Shown: one piece after another, positions 16,173-23,621 of the stretch
Layout: every line of letters starts with the position of its first letter
Position numbering within the stretch: the stretch's first letter is position 1
Source of the DNA: Altererythrobacter aquiaggeris
GTDB lineage: Bacteria; Pseudomonadota; Alphaproteobacteria; Sphingomonadales; Sphingomonadaceae
Direction: 5' to 3'
Assembly (NCBI RefSeq): GCF_037154015.1
Contig: NZ_JBANRL010000001.1
Coordinates: forward strand, 124,001 to 188,000
Length of the DNA stretch: 64,000 bases
Made by a program: the position numbers and the translations under genes
Notes under the pieces: generated by a model
Told to the model about the DNA's origin: nothing
Database searches by the model: none
What the model saw: only the letters and a program-made list of their open reading frames with translations

Positions 16173-16922
16173 ATGATCGAACATGCCATACTTCTCAGCG
16201 CCGGCCAGGGCTCGCGTATGCTGCCGCTGACGACCGAACGCCCGAAATGCCTGATCGACTTCTCCGGAAAGTCCTTGATCGAATGGCAAGTCGAACTGCT
16301 CGCCAGAAACGGCGTAAAGCGGATTGATGTCGTCACCGGTTTCATGACCGAGAAAGTCGAAGCGGTACTGCACGCAATGGATATTCCGGGAGTTACCGTC
16401 CGCACGCTGTTCAACCCGTTCTTCGAAGTTGCCGATAATCTGGGCAGCTGCTGGATCGCGCGCGCAGCAATGGATGGCGATTTTCTTATCCTGAACGGTG
16501 ATACGCTGGTCTCCGACGAGGTCGTGAAGCGTGTCCAGCTGGGCAATGATTGGCCGATAGCGGTTACGGTCGATATCAAGCAGGCTTACGACAGCGATGA
16601 TATGAAAGTGACCCGCGCCGATGATGGCCGGTTGCTGCGGATCGGCAAGACGCTGACCGCCAGCCAGAGCAATTCGGAATCGATCGGCTTTCTGGCATTT
16701 CGCGGCGAAGGTGCGGCGCTTTTCAAGGAGAAAGTACGCGCCACGATGCGGACGCCGGACGGAGTCAAACACTGGTATCTCAAGGTCATCGACAGTCTTG
16801 CGCAGGAAAGTGATCGTGTCGGGACGCTGTCGATCGAAGGGTTGGGCTGGGCGGAAGTCGATTTCCTGACTGATATTGAAATCGCGACCAAACTTACCGA
16901 TCGCTGGATCGCGCAGGCTTAA
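16173..16922 (+). CDS. Phospho-alcohol (LicC/IPCT-like) cytidylyltransferase
   Basis: A 249-residue nucleotidyltransferase. The signature loop LLSAGQGSRMLPLT (7-20) with K25 in RPKCLIDF binds the nucleotide; D110 in LNGDTL is the metal site. DNLGSCWIA (88-96) and DSDDMKV resemble phosphocholine and inositol-phosphate cytidylyltransferases more than sugar-1-phosphate enzymes. It would make a CDP-activated alcohol. The ATG has AGGTG seven bases upstream. It ends four bases inside the convergent HIT gene. Its place next to a CDP-alcohol phosphatidyltransferase supports the assignment; the alcohol is unknown. Confidence 0.75.
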   Translation: MIEHAILLSAGQGSRMLPLTTERPKCLIDFSGKSLIEWQVELLARNGVKRIDVVTGFMTEKVEAVLHAMDIPGVTVRTLFNPFFEVADNLGSCWIARAAMDGDFLILNGDTLVSDEVVKRVQLGNDWPIAVTVDIKQAYDSDDMKVTRADDGRLLRIGKTLTASQSNSESIGFLAFRGEGAALFKEKVRATMRTPDGVKHWYLKVIDSLAQESDRVGTLSIEGLGWAEVDFLTDIEIATKLTDRWIAQA

Positions 16923-17365
16923 TTTTCAAACGCGTTCCTGAGCCATTCCGCCAGCGCGTCAAGCTCGGTTCCCTCGTGCAGAACCGCGTGACCCAGATCT
17001 GGCATCTTTGGCCAGCCGATGTCGACGAATTCCCGTACATCCGATGACGGGGCGCCCCATTCGCGCACGCCTTCGTACCGCGGGATGACATGGAAATGGA
17101 CGTGCGGGTCGACCATCATCAGCATCAGATAGTTGATCTTGTCATACCGCACCGCGCCGCGCAGCGCATTTTCGATTGCGACGGTGACAGATTTCAATTC
17201 GGCATGAGCCGCGGCGGGTAAATCCGCAAATGCCTGTTCATTCGATTTCGCCGCAAGTACCAGACTCCCAAGCGTCGGCTGGGCGGGCCGGGCCAGCACC
17301 ACCCAATGGCCGAATTCTTTTACGAGGCTTTGCGGGAAGCCGAAATTCCGGATGGTTTCGTTCAT
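16919..17365 (-). CDS. HIT family nucleotide hydrolase/transferase
   Basis: A 148-residue HIT protein with the histidine triad H88-V-H90-F-H92-V-I followed by PRYEG. HIT enzymes act on nucleotide phosphoanhydrides or phosphoramidates. The ATG overlaps the stop of the upstream CDP-alcohol phosphatidyltransferase gene (ATGA), so the two are coupled and the HIT enzyme may recycle or proofread a CDP-linked intermediate; that role is inference. An upstream in-frame extension lies inside the neighbour gene and shows no homology. Confidence 0.85.
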   Translation of the reverse strand: MNETIRNFGFPQSLVKEFGHWVVLARPAQPTLGSLVLAAKSNEQAFADLPAAAHAELKSVTVAIENALRGAVRYDKINYLMLMMVDPHVHFHVIPRYEGVREWGAPSSDVREFVDIGWPKMPDLGHAVLHEGTELDALAEWLRNAFEN

Positions 17366-18507
17366 GCCCCTTCGCCCGACAGCCAGGAATTGATCGGGTG
17401 ACCCTGCCTGCGGGCAGCCTGGGCCTGGAAAATCCGCACCGTGTGCACTGCAAGGCTGATAAGCGTCCACACCGCGACCGCGACCAAACCAATGTCGGGG
17501 CGATAAAACAGCATTGCGGCAAACAGGATAACCATATTCGGATTGCGCCGTGCCGTCACAAGCCGGAAGCGGCTGTCAAACCGCCGCCAGACATGAATAT
17601 GCATCATGCCGTTCTGGCGCATGAAAATCCCTTCGATCAGGCGCTGGAGCAAATACCCGCCCTGGATGACAAACATCGTCAGCCAGAACATCGTATCGGA
17701 TAGCGGAAGGCCGTAAGCTGCAAGACCTGTGGCCCAAAACCACCACCAGAAAGGCGGATGTATCAAATCGATGCCATGATCGAAAATATTTCCCCACCAG
17801 CTTGATGTGACGGTGCACCGCGCAAGTTTGCCGTCAACCGTATCGAGCACCATGAAAATCAGCCCGGCACCCATGCCCAGCCAATATTCGCCCTGCGCAA
17901 ACAGATAGGTCGCAGCCACAACGCAGACAAAACCGATCGCGGTGACCATGTTTGGCGTCATGCCCAGTTTTGCTGCGATCCGGGTCAGGACCAGAGCCCA
18001 TTCAGGCCACAAAAACTTGGTTAGAATGTCGGTGACGCCCTTGTAAGCGCCAAAATAGCTCGCTCTTTCAAGCGGCCGGACATTGCTTTTCGTCAACGGC
18101 ATCAGAAACGGTGTCTCGCGCTTCCGCAACTGCTTGTTTTCGATCAAGGGCCGGTCTTCGAATGCCAGGACGTTCAGACCGGCATGGGGATCAGGCGCAG
18201 AGCCGGATTCCATGGCGCTTGCCAATCGCTGTTCTTCCGACCCGTCGCGGGCATGGGCAAGCACCGGAACACCGTCCAGCGTCAGCACCAGGCCCGGCTG
18301 GGTGGAGAGATGACGCATCCACGCCGGATCATAGGCAACCGCATTGTTCGACAGAATTGTCCCTGCAGAACCGTCACCGTGCAAATCCATGGAGCGTGCC
18401 AGCCGGCGGACACGCTCGTCCATCGTCATACCCCAAAGGCGGACGGGATTGTTCCCGACACTCCTGACCTTCAATTTGGCGTTTGAACCGGATTGTGCCT
18501 CTTGCAT
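17362..18507 (-). CDS. CDP-alcohol phosphatidyltransferase with N-terminal extension
   Basis: A 381-residue protein. The C-terminal 230 residues are a membrane-embedded CDP-alcohol phosphatidyltransferase with the complete signature D222-x2-D225-G226-x2-A229-R230-x8-G239-x3-D243-x3-D247 and about six hydrophobic segments. The first 150 residues are soluble and contain NPVRLWGMTMDERVRRLA and LVLTLDGVPVLAH; this arrangement recalls the fused inositol-phosphate cytidylyltransferase/phosphotransferase enzymes, but the nucleotide-binding loop is not visible, so the domain is either degenerate or different. It would join a CDP-activated group to an alcohol to make a phosphodiester lipid. The ATG at 18507 is preferred because upstream codons run into the divergent promoter. 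Confidence 0.85.
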   Translation of the reverse strand: MQEAQSGSNAKLKVRSVGNNPVRLWGMTMDERVRRLARSMDLHGDGSAGTILSNNAVAYDPAWMRHLSTQPGLVLTLDGVPVLAHARDGSEEQRLASAMESGSAPDPHAGLNVLAFEDRPLIENKQLRKRETPFLMPLTKSNVRPLERASYFGAYKGVTDILTKFLWPEWALVLTRIAAKLGMTPNMVTAIGFVCVVAATYLFAQGEYWLGMGAGLIFMVLDTVDGKLARCTVTSSWWGNIFDHGIDLIHPPFWWWFWATGLAAYGLPLSDTMFWLTMFVIQGGYLLQRLIEGIFMRQNGMMHIHVWRRFDSRFRLVTARRNPNMVILFAAMLFYRPDIGLVAVAVWTLISLAVHTVRIFQAQAARRQGHPINSWLSGEGA

Positions 18508-18604
18508 TACAACGGCGCATATTATGAGCAGCCCTGCGGCGCAACTCGTAGATGCAAGAAGAAGTTGCGTGATTCGCGCGTCGCACACGGCTAGGGGGGC
18601 CATT

Positions 18605-19639
18605 ATGAACCGGTTGACCCACCCGTTTGAAGAAATGTCAGGCCCGTCGGCTCAGTCTGCCGGCACGTCTGAAATGCCGCCGCGCCGCAATCAGGATGGC
18701 CGCCCCCTGATAGGTGTCGTGCGCAACCCGCGCAGCCACCGGAACAAGGGGCGCAACTCGCAATTTTCCGGCCATCCCGATGTTATCGTCGCGGAGCCTT
18801 CGGGCAGAATGGATCTACCGCGCGTGCTTGGCGAACTGGCGGACAAAGGGATCGATTATCTGGTGATCAATGGCGGCGATGGCACCATCCGCGATGTTAT
18901 TACAAAAGGGATCCCGATTTTCGGTGATAATTGGCCGGGGATCATTATTCTTCCCAAAGGCAAGACCAATGCGCTGGCTGTCGATCTGGGCTCGCCGGCG
19001 GACTGGTCGCTCAAGAATGCGATGGACGCAATCGACAGCGGCCGGTTTATTGAACGCCGGCCTATCGAAATCAGCCCCAAGGCCGATCCGGGCACCCAGA
19101 TCAGCGGTTTCATATTTGGCGCCGGCGCATTCACCATTGGCATCAGGGCGGGTCAGCAAGCGCATAGCTGGGGCGCATTCAATTCCTTTGCCGTTGGCGC
19201 GACCGCATCCTGGGGTGTTTTACAGGGATTTTTTGGCGGCGCGGACAACCGCTGGCGCAAGGGTACGGGGATGAAGCTGTGGCTTGGCAAAAAGCGCCTG
19301 CCGATGAAGCATAGCGGATATGGGGATCCTGATCGCCGCTGGCTGTTGCTGGTTTCCACGCTGGAGCATTTCCCGCTCGGCATGAAGATTTTCGGGCGCC
19401 TGGGGTCGGGTCTGAAGCTGGCAGTGCTGGATGCGCCGCGCCGGCGGATTCTGGCGGCGCTACCCGTCGTTCTGTTTGGCTGGGACAGGGCCTGGATGCC
19501 CCGCGCTGGTCTCCATCGGCGGGTGGCGCACGAATTCGAGCTTGACCTGGAAGACCAGTTCATTCTCGACGGGGAAGAATTTCCCGGCGGCACATATATC
19601 GTGCGCGAAGGACCACTGCTGCGGTTTGTTGTCCCGTGA
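18605..19639 (+). CDS. Diacylglycerol/lipid kinase family protein
   Basis: A 344-residue protein. A polar 30-residue start is followed by a DAGK catalytic domain: GVVRNPRSHRNKG (phosphate-binding), LVINGGDGTIRDV with GGDGT at 90-94, and IILPKGKTNALAVDLG. The C-terminal part is beta-rich, ending with FILDGEEFPGG, as in YegS/DgkB-type kinases. It probably phosphorylates a diacylglycerol or other lipid alcohol at the membrane. The ATG follows an AGGGGGG sequence. Its stop overlaps the GTG of the next gene. It is divergent from the CDP-alcohol phosphatidyltransferase gene, with 97 bases between. Confidence 0.85.
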   Translation: MNRLTHPFEEMSGPSAQSAGTSEMPPRRNQDGRPLIGVVRNPRSHRNKGRNSQFSGHPDVIVAEPSGRMDLPRVLGELADKGIDYLVINGGDGTIRDVITKGIPIFGDNWPGIIILPKGKTNALAVDLGSPADWSLKNAMDAIDSGRFIERRPIEISPKADPGTQISGFIFGAGAFTIGIRAGQQAHSWGAFNSFAVGATASWGVLQGFFGGADNRWRKGTGMKLWLGKKRLPMKHSGYGDPDRRWLLLVSTLEHFPLGMKIFGRLGSGLKLAVLDAPRRRILAALPVVLFGWDRAWMPRAGLHRRVAHEFELDLEDQFILDGEEFPGGTYIVREGPLLRFVVP

Positions 19640-20532
19640 GCTCGCTTGACCAGCGGATTGCCGCGCAGCTTGAAGCGGATGTCGAACCTGCCGTGAGGCA
19701 ATTCGCCGCTGCGCTGGGCAAGGATGCGGGCGCGCTGGCGGTGCTGTTTTACGGTTCGAACCTGCGCACCGGCTCGCTTGATGGTGTGCTGGATTTCTAT
19801 GTCATGCTGGACGGGGAGGAAGAACGCGGCATCTGGCCGCGCGTATCCTATCACGAGCGTGATCACGGCGGCGAGACATTGCGAGCCAAAGTCGCGACGA
19901 TGAATCTGAAAACCTTCCACGCAGCGGCATCGGGCCGGAGGATGGACACGACGATCTGGGCCCGTTTCGTCCAGCCATCGGCGCTCGCCTGGATGGGTGA
20001 AGCTGATACGAGGAACCGCATAATTTCTGCTATTGCGCAAGCGGCCCAGACCGCATCGCGGCTAGCGGTCGCTTTGGGCCCGGAACGCGGCCGGGAGGAA
20101 GATTATTGGCGGGCCTTGTTCCAGGCCACCTACGCTGCGGAGTTTCGCGTCGAAAAGGCGGGGCGCGAAAATTCGATACTGGAAGCAAACCGGACACATT
20201 TCGACGGCTTGCTGCCAGCATCGTTGTCGGCTCAGGGCTTGCCGTTCGAACGCGAAGGCAACACGCTGCGCCCGTTGATAGAGGGCGAACAGCGGGCGCG
20301 CACTCTCAACTGGTGGAACAGGCGAAAACGCTTGGGCAAACCGATCAACTTTGCGCGGCTATTGAAAGCGAGCACCACTTTCGAGGGTGCGGCGCGCTAC
20401 GGCGCCTGGAAAATTGAACGGCACACAGGTATTCCCGTCGAGCTCACGCCGTGGCGCGAAAAGCATCCGGTTCTGGCAGCTCCGGCCGTGCTGTTCGATG
20501 TTTGGCGTAAAAAAAAGAAGGCTGGATCTTGA
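19636..20532 (+). CDS. Tam41-like nucleotidyltransferase (possible CDP-diacylglycerol synthase)
   Basis: A 298-residue soluble protein. It has a nucleotidyltransferase-like core: VLFYGSNLRTG (YGS at 39-41) followed by VLDFYVML with D53, then LRAKVATMNLKTF and AASGRRMDTTIWARFVQP. That order resembles mitochondrial-type CDP-diacylglycerol synthase Tam41 (YGSG, DFI-V, K-x-V, AGR-KP). The match is by eye only. GTG start overlapping the lipid kinase stop (GTGA), and its own stop overlaps the next TTG start, so it is coupled to both. Phosphatidic acid from the kinase would be a fitting substrate; that is inference. Confidence 0.55.
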   Translation: MSSLDQRIAAQLEADVEPAVRQFAAALGKDAGALAVLFYGSNLRTGSLDGVLDFYVMLDGEEERGIWPRVSYHERDHGGETLRAKVATMNLKTFHAAASGRRMDTTIWARFVQPSALAWMGEADTRNRIISAIAQAAQTASRLAVALGPERGREEDYWRALFQATYAAEFRVEKAGRENSILEANRTHFDGLLPASLSAQGLPFEREGNTLRPLIEGEQRARTLNWWNRRKRLGKPINFARLLKASTTFEGAARYGAWKIERHTGIPVELTPWREKHPVLAAPAVLFDVWRKKKKAGS

Positions 20533-21293
20533 AGCCGTCTGCTCTGGTTCTGGCTGGTTCGCGGGGGGAGCGCGACAGCGTAGCGTTGAAGGAAAATGTG
20601 TCGCACAAGTCGCTTGCGCTGGTCGAAGGCGAAACTCTGCTGGCCCGCGTTATCGGTGCTCTGCGCGATGCCGGATTGACCACTATCAGCGTTTCGGCGG
20701 ATGACCCCGACGTTATGGCCGAAGCGTTGCGGCTGGGTGCCGAAATTTCGCCGCCCGAAAGCGGCCCCAGTGGCAGTGTCGCGCGCGGGTTTGCCGCGTC
20801 AGGCGCTCCGCTGCTGGTGACGACCGCCGATCACGCGCTGCTGAGGGGGGAGTGGGTTACCAGCTTTATTGCGGACCTGCCGGCAGGGGCAGATATCGGC
20901 GTCGCTTTGGCACCGCGCGCAGCGGTCGAAGCTGCTGTGCCGGGCAGCAAGCGAACATATCTGAAATTTGCCGATGGCGAGTGGAGTGGCTGCAATCTTT
21001 TTTTGCTGGCGACGCCGCAAGCCGCGCAAGCGATCGAGGCGTGGCGCTCGGTCGAAGCCAACCGGAAGCGCCCGTGGCGGATTGCCGCGCGCCTTGGCGT
21101 CAGCACTTTGTGGGCCTATTTTCGCGGTCGCCTGACGCTGGACCAGGCCATTGTCAGACTTGGAAAAAGGCTAGGTGTCGAAGCGCGGCTGGTCCCTGCC
21201 AAGGACGGATTGGCGGCTGTCGATGTCGATAAACCGCAGGATCTGGCAGAAGTCCGCATGATTGCGGCGACGGCAAAGACCCGTCAGCGATAG
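20529..21293 (+). CDS. MobA-like NTP transferase family protein
   Basis: A 254-residue protein. It opens LVLAGSRGERDSVALKEN, a variant of the MobA nucleotide loop in which the second basic residue is followed by R-D, then SHKSLALVEGETLLARVIGAL; TTADHALL supplies a metal-binding Asp. The C-terminal part (about 165-225) carries KRPWRIAARLG, which in related sphingomonad proteins accompanies lipid genes. It is TTG-initiated with a four-base overlap (TTGA) with the Tam41-like gene. It probably activates a phosphorylated alcohol or sugar with CTP; the substrate is unknown. It overlaps the convergent DUF2141 gene by ten bases. Confidence 0.7.
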   Translation: MKPSALVLAGSRGERDSVALKENVSHKSLALVEGETLLARVIGALRDAGLTTISVSADDPDVMAEALRLGAEISPPESGPSGSVARGFAASGAPLLVTTADHALLRGEWVTSFIADLPAGADIGVALAPRAAVEAAVPGSKRTYLKFADGEWSGCNLFLLATPQAAQAIEAWRSVEANRKRPWRIAARLGVSTLWAYFRGRLTLDQAIVRLGKRLGVEARLVPAKDGLAAVDVDKPQDLAEVRMIAATAKTRQR

Positions 21294-21772
21294 CGCATCC
21301 GCACATTGATGGATTCAACAGTGTTACCGACCGCAAATGCAGCCTTTTTGTAATTCGGTTTCCCAAGATTGAGGATGTTGATGCTCGGGTTGTTGGAAAT
21401 CGCCCCGCCATCGGAAAAAATGTCTGTCTTGCGGTCACCGTTAAGGTCATGCCGCACCGCCACACCGTATGTGCCGGCACTTGGCGCAGGCAGGCAAAAG
21501 GTCATCGTTCCCGCACGCGCGGGGGTTTCGATCCGGTTGAGCCAGCGACCTTTTTCGAGCCATTCGGACTTTGTTGCCCGATATAGCTGAACGCGCATTG
21601 TGCCGGACCCGCTCTTGACGCCCGTAACTGTCACTTTGACAGCCGGCCCGCTGCCGCGGCATTTGGACATGTCGTTGCTGATTTTTTGTTTGTATTGGCC
21701 ATATGCGGGCGCCGACATGGCAAGGCCGCCAATTGCCAACGCCGCCAAGGCGGTGTTCAGAATTTTTACCAT
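21284..21772 (-). CDS. DUF2141-family exported protein (second copy)
   Basis: A 162-residue protein with a signal peptide (MVKILNTALAALAIGGLAM, cleavage near APAYG). The mature part has the DUF2141 pattern: VKVTVTGVKSGSGTMRVQLY, a strand FCLPAPSAGTYGVAV, RHDLNGDRKTD and GGAISNNP. It is probably periplasmic or secreted, role unknown. The ATG follows GGGGAAG; an upstream in-frame extension has no coding character. It lies downstream of the RiPP exporter gene on the same strand, 118 bases away, but probably is not part of that pathway. Paralogue of the gene at 946-1449. Confidence 0.78.
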   Translation of the reverse strand: MVKILNTALAALAIGGLAMSAPAYGQYKQKISNDMSKCRGSGPAVKVTVTGVKSGSGTMRVQLYRATKSEWLEKGRWLNRIETPARAGTMTFCLPAPSAGTYGVAVRHDLNGDRKTDIFSDGGAISNNPSINILNLGKPNYKKAAFAVGNTVESINVRMRYR

Positions 21773-21890
21773 CAATCTTCCCCTGGTCCCACGCGCCTCG
21801 CATCTAAGGATGGGAGCGCATGGCCAAAATTTGTCCCGGCACACGGCCCGGGTTCGACGTTTTAATAGTCCCGAAGCGCTGAACAGCGAC

Positions 21891-23621
21891 TTAACCCTGG
21901 CAATTGTCCAGGTTCAGTTGCGGCGATCTGACATAACCGTCCTCCAGCTCCCAAACGTGGTCCGCGATGGTTGTCAGCGCTCCGCGGTGCGCGATGATCA
22001 GCATGGTCAGCGTCCCTTTCAGCTGCGTCAAAGCCTTTATCACAGCCGATTCCGAGACACTGTCGAGGGCACTTGTCGCCTCGTCCAGGATAAGCAGACT
22101 AGGGCGAAGAAGCAGCGCCCGGGCGAGTGCGATCCGCTGGCGCTCCCCCCCCGATAGCTGTCTTCCGCCTTCACCAAGTGGGCAGTCAATCCCGCCGGGA
22201 AAATCGAATACGAAATCAGCAGACGCCATCCGGATCGCTGCGGCAAGTCCCGCTTCGCTGGCATCCGGCGCAGCCCAAAACAGGTTTTCCCTGACGCTGC
22301 CACCGAATAGAACCGGTTCCTGCTGCACATACACCACGCCGCGCCGCCACGCGTTTCGCAGGGCGCCGGATAGCGCCCGGCCATCAAGCAGAACTTCGCC
22401 TTTATCGGGCGAAATCAATCCGCCGAAGATATCCGCAACAGTGCTTTTCCCCGCACCCGACGCACCGATCAGCGCGGTGCAGCTGTTAACCGGAAGCGCA
22501 AGGCTGACATCTTTCAAAACCGCTCTTCCCCCGCGCAGGTTGAGCGCCGCATTGCGCAGTTCGATCGCGGAACGCAGTTCCGGTATGGCATCCGCGATCC
22601 AATCGGTTTGCTCTGCAGCGCCTTCTGCCTGCTCGATTAGGCTGCGTGCAGATTGCAATGCAGGTGCGTTGTGAGCCCAGATTTGCCAGCAGGTTTGCAG
22701 CGCGGCAAGCTGGGTCACCGCACGCGCGAACAGCGCGACAAGCGGCAGAATAATTGCCGGCGCCAATTCCCATTTTTCCAGCGCAAGCCAGACGAGCATG
22801 CTGAGCGAAATCGCCGCTGCCGCTTCGAACGCGATCCTGGCCTGGCCGACAACTTCGAGGTATCTTAACTGCGCTGCACGCAAACCGGCAAATCCGCCGC
22901 TTACCCGGACCTCGGAAGCCTGCTCCTTGCCATGCAATTTTATCAGCCGCAGCGCGCCCAGTGTCTCTTCGAGCCGGGCGTGAATAATGTCGTAATTTCG
23001 TTCCAGATCGCGGCCCAATGCAGCAGCGCGGCCGCGCAGCCCGCTATATGCAAACAGGACAAGGAGGCCAGCGACACTGGCGGCGGCAGCGACCAATGGC
23101 GAGATCAGGAAGGCGGCCACGCCAATCGCCGCCAGCCCGAGCAAGATCCGCATGGCTGCAAAGGCACTATCGGCTGCATCACCGACGCGGTCGATCGAGG
23201 AAATCAACAGGGCGCGGTTGGCGCTCTGGTCCATAGTTGACAGCATCCGCCATTCAGCCCGCACCACCGCGCCGATGGTGCGCGCACGCAGCCCGTCGAT
23301 CACTGTGATCTGCAGATTGAACGCCGCCAGCCCGCGCAGATATTCGAACACCGCGCGCAAAATCACCAGCATGGCCGCGGCCACCAGCCATGCTATAGGC
23401 GAAAGCTCAGGCAGCCAGCTGCTTGCAAGTGATCCGGCTGCGGATTGCCCGCCATCGAGCGATGCCAGCAGCGGAACCAGAACAGCAAATCCGGCACCTT
23501 CCAGAACCGCAACCAGACCACTGAGCGCCGCCAGCCAGACCACCTTGCGCAGCCCGGCCAGCGCCAAGAACTGCCGGGCGGAACCGGTTTTTTGTCTCAG
23601 CGTATGTCGTTCACCCGTCAT
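21891..23621 (-). CDS. ABC transporter of the lasso-like RiPP operon (type D)
   Basis: A 576-residue half-transporter: six membrane segments in the first 310 residues, then an ATPase with Walker A GASGAGKST, signature LSGGERQRIALARAL and Walker B LLILDEATSALD. There is no N-terminal C39 peptidase domain, so it exports an already processed product. The ATG overlaps the stop of the cyclase gene (ATGA), so it is coupled to it. It corresponds to the D protein of lasso peptide operons, which exports the mature peptide and gives self-protection. Confidence 0.88.
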   Translation of the reverse strand: MTGERHTLRQKTGSARQFLALAGLRKVVWLAALSGLVAVLEGAGFAVLVPLLASLDGGQSAAGSLASSWLPELSPIAWLVAAAMLVILRAVFEYLRGLAAFNLQITVIDGLRARTIGAVVRAEWRMLSTMDQSANRALLISSIDRVGDAADSAFAAMRILLGLAAIGVAAFLISPLVAAAASVAGLLVLFAYSGLRGRAAALGRDLERNYDIIHARLEETLGALRLIKLHGKEQASEVRVSGGFAGLRAAQLRYLEVVGQARIAFEAAAAISLSMLVWLALEKWELAPAIILPLVALFARAVTQLAALQTCWQIWAHNAPALQSARSLIEQAEGAAEQTDWIADAIPELRSAIELRNAALNLRGGRAVLKDVSLALPVNSCTALIGASGAGKSTVADIFGGLISPDKGEVLLDGRALSGALRNAWRRGVVYVQQEPVLFGGSVRENLFWAAPDASEAGLAAAIRMASADFVFDFPGGIDCPLGEGGRQLSGGERQRIALARALLLRPSLLILDEATSALDSVSESAVIKALTQLKGTLTMLIIAHRGALTTIADHVWELEDGYVRSPQLNLDNCQG

